Assembly: GCF_012927325.1 (NCBI RefSeq)
Contig: NZ_JABBGI010000002.1
Coordinates: 1-64,000 of the forward strand
Source of the DNA: Chryseobacterium antibioticum
Lineage (GTDB): Bacteria > Bacteroidota > Bacteroidia > Flavobacteriales > Weeksellaceae
DNA length: 64,000 bases
Direction: 5' to 3'
Both the position numbers and the translations under genes were made by a program. Shown here in pieces: positions 17,635-27,526 of this stretch (positions are counted from its first letter, which is position 1; each line of letters starts with the position of its first letter). A model generated the notes under the pieces. That model was not told the origin of the DNA and made no database searches. It saw only the letters and a list, made by a program, of their open reading frames with translations.

Positions 17635-18291
17635 TTAGTTGTTGCTTTTCTCCGCAAAACAGAAAATATTCCCCAATTTAATACTGGAATAACCGTTACT
17701 TTTTATTTTGGAGGAATTGATCATTGCTTTGGCTAAAATATCTGTAGGCAAAGGTTTTTGACTTTCCAGCAATCCAAGTTTATTGGCGAATTTTATAATT
17801 CTGCTGCCCAGGACTTCTCCGGTTCTCCCAGAGTCTTTTCTTTCGAGCATTCCGGGTTTAAAAATAGTAATTTTAGTAAAATGCAGCTGTTTTACAGCTT
17901 CTTCCAGCTCTCCTTTCATTTTAGAATAGAAGATTTTAGACGCTGGGTTGGCTCCATAGGCAGAAACCAGAACATAATCGTCTACATCGTTTTCCTTAGC
18001 GGCTTTGGCAAATTCATACTGGTAGCCGAAATCCACTTTTCTTTGGGCTTCTTTGCTTCCGGCATCCTTCAATGTGGTTCCTAAACATGAAAATACAACA
18101 TCGCCTTTCACTTTATCTTTCCATTCTTCAGGTTTTTCAAAGTCGACCACATGAATTTTCAGCTTATCATTCTGAACATCCACGGGCTTTCTTACGAAGA
18201 TATCCACTTCCTCAAACTCCTTATCATTAAGCAGTTGCTTAACCAGATCTTTTCCTGTAGCGCCCGTTGCGCCGATGACTAAAGCTTTCAT
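17635..18291 (-). CDS. NAD(P)H-binding (atypical SDR) family protein
   Basis: 218 aa. The start MKALVIGATGATGKDL carries the dinucleotide-binding glycine motif GATGATG (residues 7-13) of NAD(P)H-binding SDRs of the HTATIP2/NmrA-like group. Other features are VDFEKPEEWKD, VFSCLGTTLKDAGS, and the LVSAYGANP stretch where a Tyr/Lys active site sits in classic SDRs. Role is unknown: possibly redox sensing or a reductase. The frame extends 22 codons upstream, but that stretch lies in the divergent promoter region, so the ATG at 18291 is used. Divergent from the MmcQ gene. Confidence 0.82.
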   Translation of the reverse strand: MKALVIGATGATGKDLVKQLLNDKEFEEVDIFVRKPVDVQNDKLKIHVVDFEKPEEWKDKVKGDVVFSCLGTTLKDAGSKEAQRKVDFGYQYEFAKAAKENDVDDYVLVSAYGANPASKIFYSKMKGELEEAVKQLHFTKITIFKPGMLERKDSGRTGEVLGSRIIKFANKLGLLESQKPLPTDILAKAMINSSKIKSNGYSSIKLGNIFCFAEKSNN

Positions 18292-18312
18292 AATAGTTGT
18301 GATTTGTATGGA

Positions 18313-18344
18313 TTGTATTTTCTTTCTTAAATTTACTACATTTG
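18313..18344 (+). promoter_or_regulatory. Promoter of the MmcQ/YjbR gene
   Basis: TTG (18313-18315), 21-base spacer, TACATTTG (18337-18344); 46 bases before the ATG at 18391. Confidence 0.75.
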
Positions 18345-18390
18345 AAATTAATATCAATGATCATTAATCACTTATCATTTATAAAAATTC

Positions 18391-18744
18391 ATGGATGCCA
18401 ACGACATTTTAGACTATTGCCTTGCCAAAAAAGGAGTTACAGAAACCTTTCCTTTTGATAATGAAACCCTTGTGATGAAAGTAGGGACCAAAATGTTTTT
18501 ACTCATGGGGCTTGAGAGACAGCCATTGGGGATCAACGTAAAGACCGATCCTGAGTGGAGTGCAGAACTTCGCGAACAGCATCCGCAGATCACGGGTGCA
18601 TTTCATATGAACAAAACCCACTGGAATTCAGTGCAGTTGGACGGGTTGAAAAGGGATTTGATCTGTAAAATGATCGATCAGTCTTATGAATTGGTTTTTA
18701 ATTCATTAACCAAAAAAGCGAAAGAGGAAATTGTCAATAGTTAG
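18391..18744 (+). CDS. MmcQ/YjbR family protein
   Basis: 117 aa, a typical length for this double-wing DNA-binding-like fold. It has the recognisable pattern ILDYCLAKKGVTETFPFDNETLVMKVG, then LGINVKTDPEWSAELREQHP and the C-terminal LICKMIDQSYELVFNSL. The family is common but not functionally defined; DNA binding is suggested by the YjbR fold. Its stop overlaps the convergent ribF stop by three bases (18741-18744). Confidence 0.88.
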   Translation: MDANDILDYCLAKKGVTETFPFDNETLVMKVGTKMFLLMGLERQPLGINVKTDPEWSAELREQHPQITGAFHMNKTHWNSVQLDGLKRDLICKMIDQSYELVFNSLTKKAKEEIVNS

Positions 18745-19661
18745 AATTGAAACTCTTGGGTCAGCCTTTTATCCTCATCCAATCTTTCAATCAGTTTTTC
18801 AAGACCTTCAAACTTAATTTCGTCATGAAGAAACTCCCTGAACCTTACCGTGATCTTTTCATCATAAATATCACCATCAAAATCAAGGATATAGACTTCA
18901 ACGGTTAATTTTTCACCGTTCACAGTAGGATTGGTACCGATGCTCAGCATTCCCTTATAGTGTTGACCTTTCACTTCGGTTTCTACAATATAAGCACCTT
19001 TTTTAGGGAGGAGTTTAATAGATTCTGTATCAATATTGGCGGTTGGATAACCGATTGTTCGGCCTATTTTTTTTCCGTGAACTACCTTTCCAGAGACAGA
19101 GTAGGTGTACCCAAGCATTTCGTTGGCTTCTTTAATATTCCCTGTCAGAAGGGCGTTACGAACTTTGGTTGAGCTGATGTTATTTTCGTGAATATTAATA
19201 GCTTCCATTTGCTCTACATCGAAATCAAGTTCTTTGGAAAGTTTTTGAAGGAGTTCGAAATTTCCGCTTTTATTTTTTCCAAACGAATGATCGTAGCCTA
19301 TAATAAGGTATTTTACATTCAGTTTGTCAATCAGGATTTGGCGTACAAATTCTTCTCCGGTAAGATTTCTGAATTCTTCATCAAATTCTTTAAGAAACAG
19401 ATGGTCAATGTTATATCTTTCAATCAGGTCTTTCTTTTCGTCTACCGTGTTGAGAAGCTTCAGATCTTCATTCGGATTAAAAACAAACCTTGGATGGGGC
19501 CAGAAAGTAAGTATAGCTGTTTCCAGATTATTCTTTGTACCCACTTTTATCAGTTCATCGATGATACTTTTGTGCCCGAGATGTACTCCGTCAAACATTC
19601 CTAAAGACAATGCTAAAGGCTTTTGAGAGGAATAATCTTTAAAATTCTTGAAAACTTTCAA
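18741..19661 (-). CDS. ribF: Bifunctional riboflavin kinase / FAD synthetase
   Basis: Converts riboflavin to FMN and then FAD. 306 aa from the TTG start at 19661. The N-terminal adenylyltransferase half has GMFDGVHLGHKSII and later the YDHSFGKNKSG and STKVRNALLTG motifs; the kinase half has GRTIGYPTANI and PKKGAYIVE. The frame can be extended to a TTG at 19682, but that codon is the last part of the TATATTTG promoter box, so translation must begin later; the TTG at 19661 gives the normal LKVFKNFKDYSS start. Convergent with MmcQ/YjbR. Confidence 0.93.
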   Translation of the reverse strand: MKVFKNFKDYSSQKPLALSLGMFDGVHLGHKSIIDELIKVGTKNNLETAILTFWPHPRFVFNPNEDLKLLNTVDEKKDLIERYNIDHLFLKEFDEEFRNLTGEEFVRQILIDKLNVKYLIIGYDHSFGKNKSGNFELLQKLSKELDFDVEQMEAINIHENNISSTKVRNALLTGNIKEANEMLGYTYSVSGKVVHGKKIGRTIGYPTANIDTESIKLLPKKGAYIVETEVKGQHYKGMLSIGTNPTVNGEKLTVEVYILDFDGDIYDEKITVRFREFLHDEIKFEGLEKLIERLDEDKRLTQEFQF

Positions 19662-19679
19662 AACGGAAAAATTTGAATG

Positions 19680-19710
19680 CAAATATAGAAATAATGTAAC
19701 AATATAACAA
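19680..19710 (-). promoter_or_regulatory. Promoter of ribF
   Basis: Minus strand TTG (19710-19708), 20-base spacer, TATATTTG (19687-19680). The TTG lies inside the AACAATGTAACA repeat, so the repeat supplies the -33 element. Confidence 0.75.
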
Positions 19711-19788
19711 TGTGATAATATAACAATAAAATTGCCTATTTTACTGAATTACTATTGGTAAATTGCTACATTGTTATATTGCTACATT
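19693..19788. repeat. AT-rich inverted repeat, AACAATGTAACA family (copy 2)
   Basis: Starts aatgtaacaatataacaatg and ends in an inverted arm (ttgctacattgttatattgc); the centre has TATTGGTAAA as in copy 1 at 15054. It fills the space between ribF and atpD. Confidence 0.7.
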
Positions 19789-19825
19789 TTTTAAAAAAGT
19801 ATGATAAAAATCTTTTTTTTACCAA

Positions 19826-21384
<1,559 letters not shown>

Positions 21385-21478
21385 TAAATTAGACATAAGA
21401 TTTTTAGACCTGAGATGAGAGACATTATTTGTCAAAAATCTTTTAATCTTCAATCTTTTAATCTTCTAATCTAAATTA
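21385..21478. repeat. Degenerate AATCTT-type repeats between atpD and atpC
   Basis: The right part is a run of imperfect copies of AATCTT(T/C) (aatcttttaatcttcaatct and so on), belonging to the same low-complexity family as the gaps near 33.9, 37.9, 58.8 and 59.4 kb. Confidence 0.6.
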
Positions 21479-21480
21479 AA

Positions 21481-21762
21481 ATGAATATAAAAATTTTAAC
21501 ACCAGAATACGTAGTTTTTGAAGGAGAGGTAGACTCTGTATTATTGCCTGGAAAAGATGGTGAATTCCACATCATGAAAAACCACGCAGGAATCGTTTCT
21601 TCTTTAATGGGAGGTAAAGTAAAGCTTTTTACAAGTTCAATTGGAGAAGCTTATGCTAAAAACTTCACTAAAGAATCTGAGAAAGACTCTGTTTTTTCTT
21701 ATCCTATCAAAAGCGGTGTTGTAGAATTTAATCATGATAAAGGAATCATCCTTTGTGAATAA
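21481..21762 (+). CDS. atpC: F1F0 ATP synthase subunit epsilon
   Basis: 93 aa short form of epsilon: only the N-terminal beta-sandwich is present (MNIKILTPEYVVFEGEVDSVLLPGKDGEFHIMKNHAGIV), without the usual C-terminal two-helix inhibitory arm found in longer bacterial epsilons (about 135 aa). Short forms are common in Bacteroidota. It follows atpD after 96 bases of repeat DNA and ends before a strong terminator. Confidence 0.93.
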   Translation: MNIKILTPEYVVFEGEVDSVLLPGKDGEFHIMKNHAGIVSSLMGGKVKLFTSSIGEAYAKNFTKESEKDSVFSYPIKSGVVEFNHDKGIILCE

Positions 21763-21791
21763 TTAAATGAAAAGCTAAATATATTTTCAAG

Positions 21792-21820
21792 AAAGTGTAA
21801 CTTTGGTTACACTTTTTTTA
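21792..21820 (+). terminator. Terminator after atpC
   Basis: AAGTGTAAC (21793-21801) pairs with GTTACACTT (21806-21814), followed by T7. Confidence 0.9.
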
Positions 21821-21842
21821 TGTTGTGTAAAAGTCTGATTTT

Positions 21843-22664
21843 ATGAAGAAAAGTACAATCATATTCTTTACCGTTCTGGGAATCTTGTGTAATGCCCAGA
21901 ATTTCAAAACCAAAAGAGGTATTGTAAGTCTTGACGGAGTACACGTCGCCAAAGTCTCAAACAAATCCAACATCTATACATTCATGGATCTAGGGGAGAC
22001 ACCGATGTATACCATGGAATTTATAGATAAAAGTATAGTGGATTCCGTACGAGACAGTTACATTAAACTGAACAGGGTTTACAACAGAGACAAAACCATA
22101 GAGATGGACTATATTTCCCCATCAGCATTTTCTGGTGAAGAAAAATCAGCGGTTTATACATCGATAAAGGGTTTAAAAGTCATTGATAATAAAGGAATCA
22201 ATATCAAAAATCTGGATGAAATTTTCCAAAATGCCCCGAAAAGAAAGTTAGACAGCAAAACAAAAGACGCCTATACCATAAGAAATAAAATTGATAAGCT
22301 GAATATTGAGGTCAATAAAGTAGGAGAGATCATCAGCAATGGTGTTCCGGTGGGGTATTTTACTAATCTTCCTGTGAGTTTTGGTTCAGAAGACACGATT
22401 ACTGATAAAACGTTCATCGATATAGAAGTATATGATGCTAAAAGTAAGTACATTGGAAAATATATTACCACTACAAAACAAATTAAAACAGCCAACGGTA
22501 AGATATTTACGATCTACAGGGAAATGTCTGGCAGAGCTGCATTATTAAAATTTCCAACCTATAAAGCTATTGCAGAAAGAATGGCCATTATGGATCCGAA
22601 TTTTATTAAAGTTCAGGAAAAAGTAATTGTCGGTGATGTTGTAAAAGGCAATGCTGAAAAATAA
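21843..22664 (+). CDS. Secreted protein of unknown function
   Basis: 273 aa with a signal peptide (MKKSTIIFFTVLGILCNAQ). The mature part is mixed alpha/beta with no cysteine pair or repeat; recognisable only are a start FKTKRGIVSLDGVHVAKVSN, typical of small periplasmic proteins in Chryseobacterium, and a second half resembling it weakly (NKVGEIISNGVPVGYFTN). No family was recognised. It starts 22 bases after the atpC terminator and ends before a bidirectional hairpin shared with the convergent radical SAM gene. Confidence 0.65.
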   Translation: MKKSTIIFFTVLGILCNAQNFKTKRGIVSLDGVHVAKVSNKSNIYTFMDLGETPMYTMEFIDKSIVDSVRDSYIKLNRVYNRDKTIEMDYISPSAFSGEEKSAVYTSIKGLKVIDNKGINIKNLDEIFQNAPKRKLDSKTKDAYTIRNKIDKLNIEVNKVGEIISNGVPVGYFTNLPVSFGSEDTITDKTFIDIEVYDAKSKYIGKYITTTKQIKTANGKIFTIYREMSGRAALLKFPTYKAIAERMAIMDPNFIKVQEKVIVGDVVKGNAEK

Positions 22665-22687
22665 AGATTACATTGATTTAAAAGATA

Positions 22688-22722
22688 AAAAAATTCCCAA
22701 AGGTTTATTTCGGGAATTTTTT
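22688..22722. terminator. Bidirectional terminator
   Basis: AAAAAATTCCC (22687-22697) pairs with GGGAATTTTTT (22712-22722) between convergent genes; it has A and T runs on both sides. Confidence 0.8.
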
Positions 22723-22740
22723 ATGAATTTGTTCAAGAAA

Positions 22741-24933
22741 CTACAGACTTAAAATAATACCATTTTCCTTCAACTGTTGCATTGGTTTTGAAAACCAAAA
22801 TAACTCAAAATCTTCAAATTTTTCCTCAAATTGATTCTTAAGTTGCTGAGCTGTAACTTTTTTTGGATTTTCTATAGAATTTTCTTTCAGCACATTCATC
22901 AGCCATTCCGCTTTATCCTGCTCCAGATCTATCTTGATGATATTGGTTTTTAAGTGGAATGTAAGAAGTGTATATGAACCAGAGTATTTCTTTTTATTTT
23001 TTACGCGATTCTCAGCGATTACATTTTGGGTTAAAAAAATGACTTTTGAGTTCCCTTTAAAACTAAACGGGGCATCATCCAGAAGACAGTCGTGAATATA
23101 ATCAGGATGAACGGTTGTTCTTGGAATTTTGAAATCAAACCATTCCTGAAGTGGAAATTCAAAATTGATTCCGTGCATATAATTGAAAAGAGATTTTTTT
23201 AATCCGAAACTGAATTTACCATGATCGATTCCGGTTTTATCTTTAAAATCGATATCGTTGTTGGCGAATAGAATTTCTTCCTTCACAGGAGTCACTCCAA
23301 ATTTCTCGGGATTTATTCCAACAGGTGAATGGGCAGTCATGGCAAACTGATGCCAGAACCCACTTTGAAGAATTCCCATTTCAAACATCTGCCTTATCAT
23401 TTCCAAAGAGTCTACAGTTTCCTGAACAGTCTGGGTTGGGTAGCCGTACATCAGGTAGGCATGAACCATAATACCAGCCTCAGTAAAATTCCTTGTTACT
23501 TTGGCAACCTGTTCTACCGAAACGCCTTTATCAATTAATTGTAACAACCGGTCACTGGCTACTTCAAGCCCACCCGAAATAGCAACACATCCTGAAAGTT
23601 TTAACAGGTAGCATAAATCTCTGGTGAAACTTTTCTCAAACCGGATATTGGTCCACCAGGTCACGACCAGATTTCTCCTAAGAATTTCCAGAGCCACTTC
23701 CCGCATCAATGCCGGTGGCGCTGCCTCATCTACGAAATGGAATCCCGTTTCACCAGTCGTTCTGATCAGTTCCTCCATTCGGTCGACTAATATTTTTGCA
23801 GAAATAGGTTCGTAGATTTTGATGTAATCCAGAGAAATATCACAAAAAGTACATTTCCCCCAATAGCAGCCGTGGGCCATCGTCAGCTTATTCCATCTTC
23901 CGTCGCTCCATAAACTGTGCATGGGATTGGCAATTTCGATCACTGAAATATATTGATCTAATTTTAAATCCGTATAATCCGGGGTACCGATATCTGCCTG
24001 CTTATAATCGTGTCTTTTAGAATTATTTTTATAAGTAACCTCTTGGTTTTCAATTAAAAATGTTCTTTTGAACTCAGCTTCATCTTCTGAAGTATTCAAT
24101 ACACTGTTGCAGAGAAGTTCAAGAGGAATTTCACCGTCATCAAGGGTAATAAAATCAAAAAATTCAAAAACTCTCTGATCTTTTACCTCTCTTAATTCGG
24201 TATTGGGAAAACCTCCGCCCATCGCAATTTTGATGTGGGGATAATGTTCTTTGATGAACTTGGCACACCTGAAACCAGCATACAAATTTCCGGGAAATGG
24301 TATAGAAAAGCAAATCAGCTTTGGCTGAACCAATTCTAATGTTTCTTGAAGGATTTCCAGAGTGAAATGATCAATAAATGTCTGTTCATCAGCTAGTTTA
24401 GAGTACAATTCGTCAAAAGAATTGGCACTTTTTCCAAGTCGTTCCGCATACCTGCTGAATCCAAAATCTGAATCAATATTTTCAATGATATAATCCGAAA
24501 TATCCTCCAAATACAGAGTAGCCAGGTGCTTGGCTTTGTCCTGAAGTCCCATATTTCCAAAGGCAAAATCCATGTCATCCAGTTGGTTGAAACGGGAAGC
24601 TTCGGGAAGGAAATTCATACTGCAGATCTGTCTTGCCAGCGTTGGAGTTTTTCCCTGTAGAAAAGGAATGACCTGATCTATCGTTTTTAAATACTCTTCG
24701 CGAAGCGCATAAATTCTCTGCGAATTCTCTGATATTTCCTGAAGATTAACTTCTGTTTCAAAAATTTTCCGGAGTCCGTTTTTGGAGAATAACGCCAAAA
24801 TAACATCCAGTCCCAGATCGATCTGATAGCTGGAAATATTTTTGGTATTCAGAAAGCCTTTTATATAAGCTGTTGCCGGATAAGGAGTATTGAGCTGAGT
24901 AAAAGGCGGAGTGATAAGAAGCAGATCTTTCAA
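22741..24933 (-). CDS. B12-binding-type radical SAM protein
   Basis: 730 aa. The N-terminal part (about 1-330) has a cobalamin-binding-like Rossmann domain (LLLITPPFTQLNTPYPATAYIKG near the start; LICFSIPFPGNLYAG and KIAMGGGFPNTELREV later), and a radical SAM barrel follows. The cluster motif is GCYWGKCTFCD with C356, C361 and C364, so the first spacing is four residues instead of the usual three. The base-off motif DxHxxG was not found. Members of this class do methylations and other radical chemistry; the substrate is not known, and no adjacent biosynthetic genes give a hint. It has its own promoter. Confidence 0.82.
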   Translation of the reverse strand: MKDLLLITPPFTQLNTPYPATAYIKGFLNTKNISSYQIDLGLDVILALFSKNGLRKIFETEVNLQEISENSQRIYALREEYLKTIDQVIPFLQGKTPTLARQICSMNFLPEASRFNQLDDMDFAFGNMGLQDKAKHLATLYLEDISDYIIENIDSDFGFSRYAERLGKSANSFDELYSKLADEQTFIDHFTLEILQETLELVQPKLICFSIPFPGNLYAGFRCAKFIKEHYPHIKIAMGGGFPNTELREVKDQRVFEFFDFITLDDGEIPLELLCNSVLNTSEDEAEFKRTFLIENQEVTYKNNSKRHDYKQADIGTPDYTDLKLDQYISVIEIANPMHSLWSDGRWNKLTMAHGCYWGKCTFCDISLDYIKIYEPISAKILVDRMEELIRTTGETGFHFVDEAAPPALMREVALEILRRNLVVTWWTNIRFEKSFTRDLCYLLKLSGCVAISGGLEVASDRLLQLIDKGVSVEQVAKVTRNFTEAGIMVHAYLMYGYPTQTVQETVDSLEMIRQMFEMGILQSGFWHQFAMTAHSPVGINPEKFGVTPVKEEILFANNDIDFKDKTGIDHGKFSFGLKKSLFNYMHGINFEFPLQEWFDFKIPRTTVHPDYIHDCLLDDAPFSFKGNSKVIFLTQNVIAENRVKNKKKYSGSYTLLTFHLKTNIIKIDLEQDKAEWLMNVLKENSIENPKKVTAQQLKNQFEEKFEDFELFWFSKPMQQLKENGIILSL

Positions 24934-25186
24934 CAGGAAATTTTTCTAATTTATTTACATTCAACCGGAAGGTAAGGAATTGTATAACAGTATTTTATTG
25001 ATTATGTTATCCTCAAAACCTCCTCACAGATTGCGGCCACAAAGATAGGTAATTTGTAGGGTATGCTGCAAGCACGATTATTGATAATATATATGTTGAT
25101 TGGTTGTGGATCTTGTTTTTTCATTATATGAATAAAGTAGGAATGAAAATATTCATAGTAGTACGTGTAGTATTTTAGTATGAAAT
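24934..25186. other. Intergenic region upstream of the radical SAM gene
   Basis: AT-rich gap between two minus-strand genes. It holds the radical SAM promoter; I see no small gene or RNA in the rest. Confidence 0.5.
25040..25071 (-). promoter_or_regulatory. Promoter of the radical SAM gene
   Basis: Minus strand TTG (25071-25069), 21-base spacer, TATCTTTG (25047-25040). It leaves a leader of about 100 bases before the start at 24933. Confidence 0.7.
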
Positions 25187-25220
25187 AAAAAAATGCCTAA
25201 CCCAACGTCAGGCATTTTTT
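25187..25220 (-). terminator. Terminator overlapping the end of the EamA gene
   Basis: AAAAAAATGCCT (25187-25198) pairs with AGGCATTTTTT (25210-25220). The right arm includes the last codons of the EamA gene, so coding sequence doubles as terminator. Confidence 0.8.
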
Positions 25221-26113
25221 AAGTCTTTATGTTTATTAAGCCTTCTTGATTGTCTGTTGCTAGAAAGGACATTAAGAATAACCCCTAAAAGAATCAGTAT
25301 AATTCCGATGAGTAAATTCGTAGTGAACTTTTCATGAAACATAAGAACACTTACCATCACTGCAACAACAGGTTCCAGTGCTCCTAAAATAGCAGTGGGG
25401 ATAGATCCGATATATTTTATCGCATACACTAAACACAGGCTGGAAATAACGGTGGTAAGAAAAGCAAAAACAATAAAATTTAAAAAGATTGATACGGAAG
25501 GAATCTCAAAGGACTCATCCTCTGTAAAAGCTTTAATCATAAAAAATGCTGAAGTAAAAAGCATAGAGTAGAACGAAAGCTTGAACCCTGACACTTTCAT
25601 ATTCGATTTATTCACGAGGACCATATAGAGTGCATAAAATAATGAACTCAGCATGACAATCCCAAGACCCGCAAAATTGATCTCCAAACCGTTTTCCTTT
25701 AAGCATAAAACAATGACTCCTGCAAAAGCCAGCAACAGTGAAGCTATAGCCCGTTTTGTAAGTTTCTCTTTATAAAAGAAAAACATAATCAAAGCTACAA
25801 TCATCGGATAGATGAACAATACGGTAGAAGCAATGCCCGGGGTAAGAAAATCATATCCTATGAATAAAAATTCTGAAGAAAGAGCATAGCAGACTCCCAA
25901 AACAGAAAGGATCAACGCTTCTTTCTTGTTGATTCTGAAACTTTCTTTAGAATACAAAAGATATCCTCCTACCATTAAGGCCGAAAATAAAAATCTATAG
26001 AACAAAGTAATGTCCATTGAAAAATGAGCCTGCTTCAATGGCAGGATAAAGATGGGGATCAGTCCAAATGAAACTGACGACAAAACGCCTAATGCATAAC
26101 CCTTTACTTTCAT
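25208..26113 (-). CDS. EamA/DMT family transporter
   Basis: 301 aa with ten hydrophobic segments in two five-helix repeats, as expected for the drug/metabolite transporter superfamily. Typical phrases: GVLSSVSFGLIPIFILPL at the start, FYRFLFSALMVGGYLL, and YIGSIPTAILGALEPVVAV near the end (repeat 2 signature). It exports or imports a small metabolite; the substrate cannot be inferred. It lies between terminators on both sides, so it is a single-gene unit. The last codons form one arm of its terminator. Confidence 0.9.
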   Translation of the reverse strand: MKVKGYALGVLSSVSFGLIPIFILPLKQAHFSMDITLFYRFLFSALMVGGYLLYSKESFRINKKEALILSVLGVCYALSSEFLFIGYDFLTPGIASTVLFIYPMIVALIMFFFYKEKLTKRAIASLLLAFAGVIVLCLKENGLEINFAGLGIVMLSSLFYALYMVLVNKSNMKVSGFKLSFYSMLFTSAFFMIKAFTEDESFEIPSVSIFLNFIVFAFLTTVISSLCLVYAIKYIGSIPTAILGALEPVVAVMVSVLMFHEKFTTNLLIGIILILLGVILNVLSSNRQSRRLNKHKDLKNA

Positions 26114-26128
26114 TCGTATTTATTTTAT

Positions 26129-26160
26129 AAAAAACCACTGAAAGTAAATCAGTGGTTTTT
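26129..26160 (-). terminator. Terminator after the oxoamine synthase gene
   Basis: AAAAAACCACTGA (26129-26142) pairs with TCAGTGGTTTTT (26149-26160); on the minus strand it follows the stop at 26187. Confidence 0.85.
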
Positions 26161-26186
26161 CTATTATATGGTATGGTGATATCGTA

Positions 26187-27449
26187 TTACATTTGCTTGT
26201 ATTCGATATTCATTTGTTTTTCCATTTCTTTGTAATGCCCTGAAGTTAATTTCTCACGGATGCCGTCAAAAGCAGCCAGTGTTTCATTAATTTCTGAATC
26301 TGTGTGAGAAGCCGTAGGAATTAATCTTAATAAGATCATTCCTTTAGGAATTACAGGATATACTACTACGGATGTGAAAACTCCATAATTTTCTCTAAGA
26401 TCTTTAGCTAAAAGAGTAGCTTCAATCGTAGTTCCTTCTATGAAAACTGGTGTAACACAAGTATTGGTATTTCCAAGATTATACCCTCTTTCTTTCAGAC
26501 CATCTTGAAGTTTTTTTACATTTTCCCACAATTTAGCTTTAATTTCTGGTCGTGTTCTCAAAAGCTCAAGTCTTTTTAAACCTCCGATTACCATTGGCAT
26601 TGTTAAAGATTTAGCAAAAATCTGAGAACGAAGATTGTATTTTAAAAATCGGATGATGGTTTCATCTCCAGAAAGAAAAGCTCCGAAACCTGCCATAGAT
26701 TTGGCAAAAGTAGAGAAGTATACATCAATCTGATCCTGACAGCCTTGCTCTTCACCTGCTCCGGCTCCGGTTGTACCCAAAGTTCCGAAACCATGGGCAT
26801 CGTCTACCAAAAGTCTAAAATTGAATTTTGATTTCAGATCACAGATTTCTTTCAGTTTCCCCTGCATTCCTCTCATTCCGAAAACCCCTTCAGTGATCAC
26901 TAAGATTCCACCTCCGTTTTCTTCTGCTACCTTGGTTGCTCTGGCTAAGTTTTTTTCTAAACTTGCAATATCATTATGTTTGAATGTAAAACTTTTTCCC
27001 ATATGAAGACGAACTCCGTCTACGATACAAGCGTGAGAATCAGCGTCATATACAATCACATCATGTCTTGTTACCAATGCATCAATGGCTGAAACCATTC
27101 CCTGATAGCCGAAATTCAGTAAATAAGCAGCTTCTTTTTGAGTAAACTCTGCCAATTCTTTTTCCAACTGCTGATGCTGCTGAGTTTCCCCTGACATAGC
27201 TCTTGCGCCCATCGGATAAAACATTCCGAATTCTGCCGCCGCCTTTGCATCAGCTTCTAAAACTTCCGGGTGATTACAAAGTCCTAAATAATCGTTTGCA
27301 CTCCAGAAAATTACATCTTTACCTTGAAATTTCATTCTTGGACCAATTGGACCTTCCAGTTTCGGGAAAACAAAATACCCTTCAGCATAATCAGCAAATT
27401 GTCCCAGTGGACCTGGATTTTGTTTAATACGTTCGAAAATATCTAACAT
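26187..27449 (-). CDS. Alpha-oxoamine synthase, probably cysteate C-fatty-acyltransferase
   Basis: 420 aa PLP enzyme of the serine palmitoyltransferase/KBL/BioF family. It condenses an amino acid with an acyl thioester. PLP lysine K250 in TFAKSMAGFGAF; DDAHGFGTLG and TEGVFGMRG are family motifs. In this group a paralogue using cysteate makes 3-ketocapnine for sulfonolipids (described as CapB, Cfat or SulA). The neighbour upstream is a cysteine-synthase-like gene that would supply cysteate, which favours that role over plain serine palmitoyltransferase. Start ATG 27449 (MLDIFERIKQNPGPLG); 15 upstream codons are discarded as they do not fit the family. Confidence 0.85.
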   Translation of the reverse strand: MLDIFERIKQNPGPLGQFADYAEGYFVFPKLEGPIGPRMKFQGKDVIFWSANDYLGLCNHPEVLEADAKAAAEFGMFYPMGARAMSGETQQHQQLEKELAEFTQKEAAYLLNFGYQGMVSAIDALVTRHDVIVYDADSHACIVDGVRLHMGKSFTFKHNDIASLEKNLARATKVAEENGGGILVITEGVFGMRGMQGKLKEICDLKSKFNFRLLVDDAHGFGTLGTTGAGAGEEQGCQDQIDVYFSTFAKSMAGFGAFLSGDETIIRFLKYNLRSQIFAKSLTMPMVIGGLKRLELLRTRPEIKAKLWENVKKLQDGLKERGYNLGNTNTCVTPVFIEGTTIEATLLAKDLRENYGVFTSVVVYPVIPKGMILLRLIPTASHTDSEINETLAAFDGIREKLTSGHYKEMEKQMNIEYKQM

Positions 27450-27526
27450 TTTGTATAGTAATTTTAAGTGAAAAGCCTTTCCTGTAAAACACAAAAGACT
27501 TTATGGGTATCGTGGTTTATTTATTT

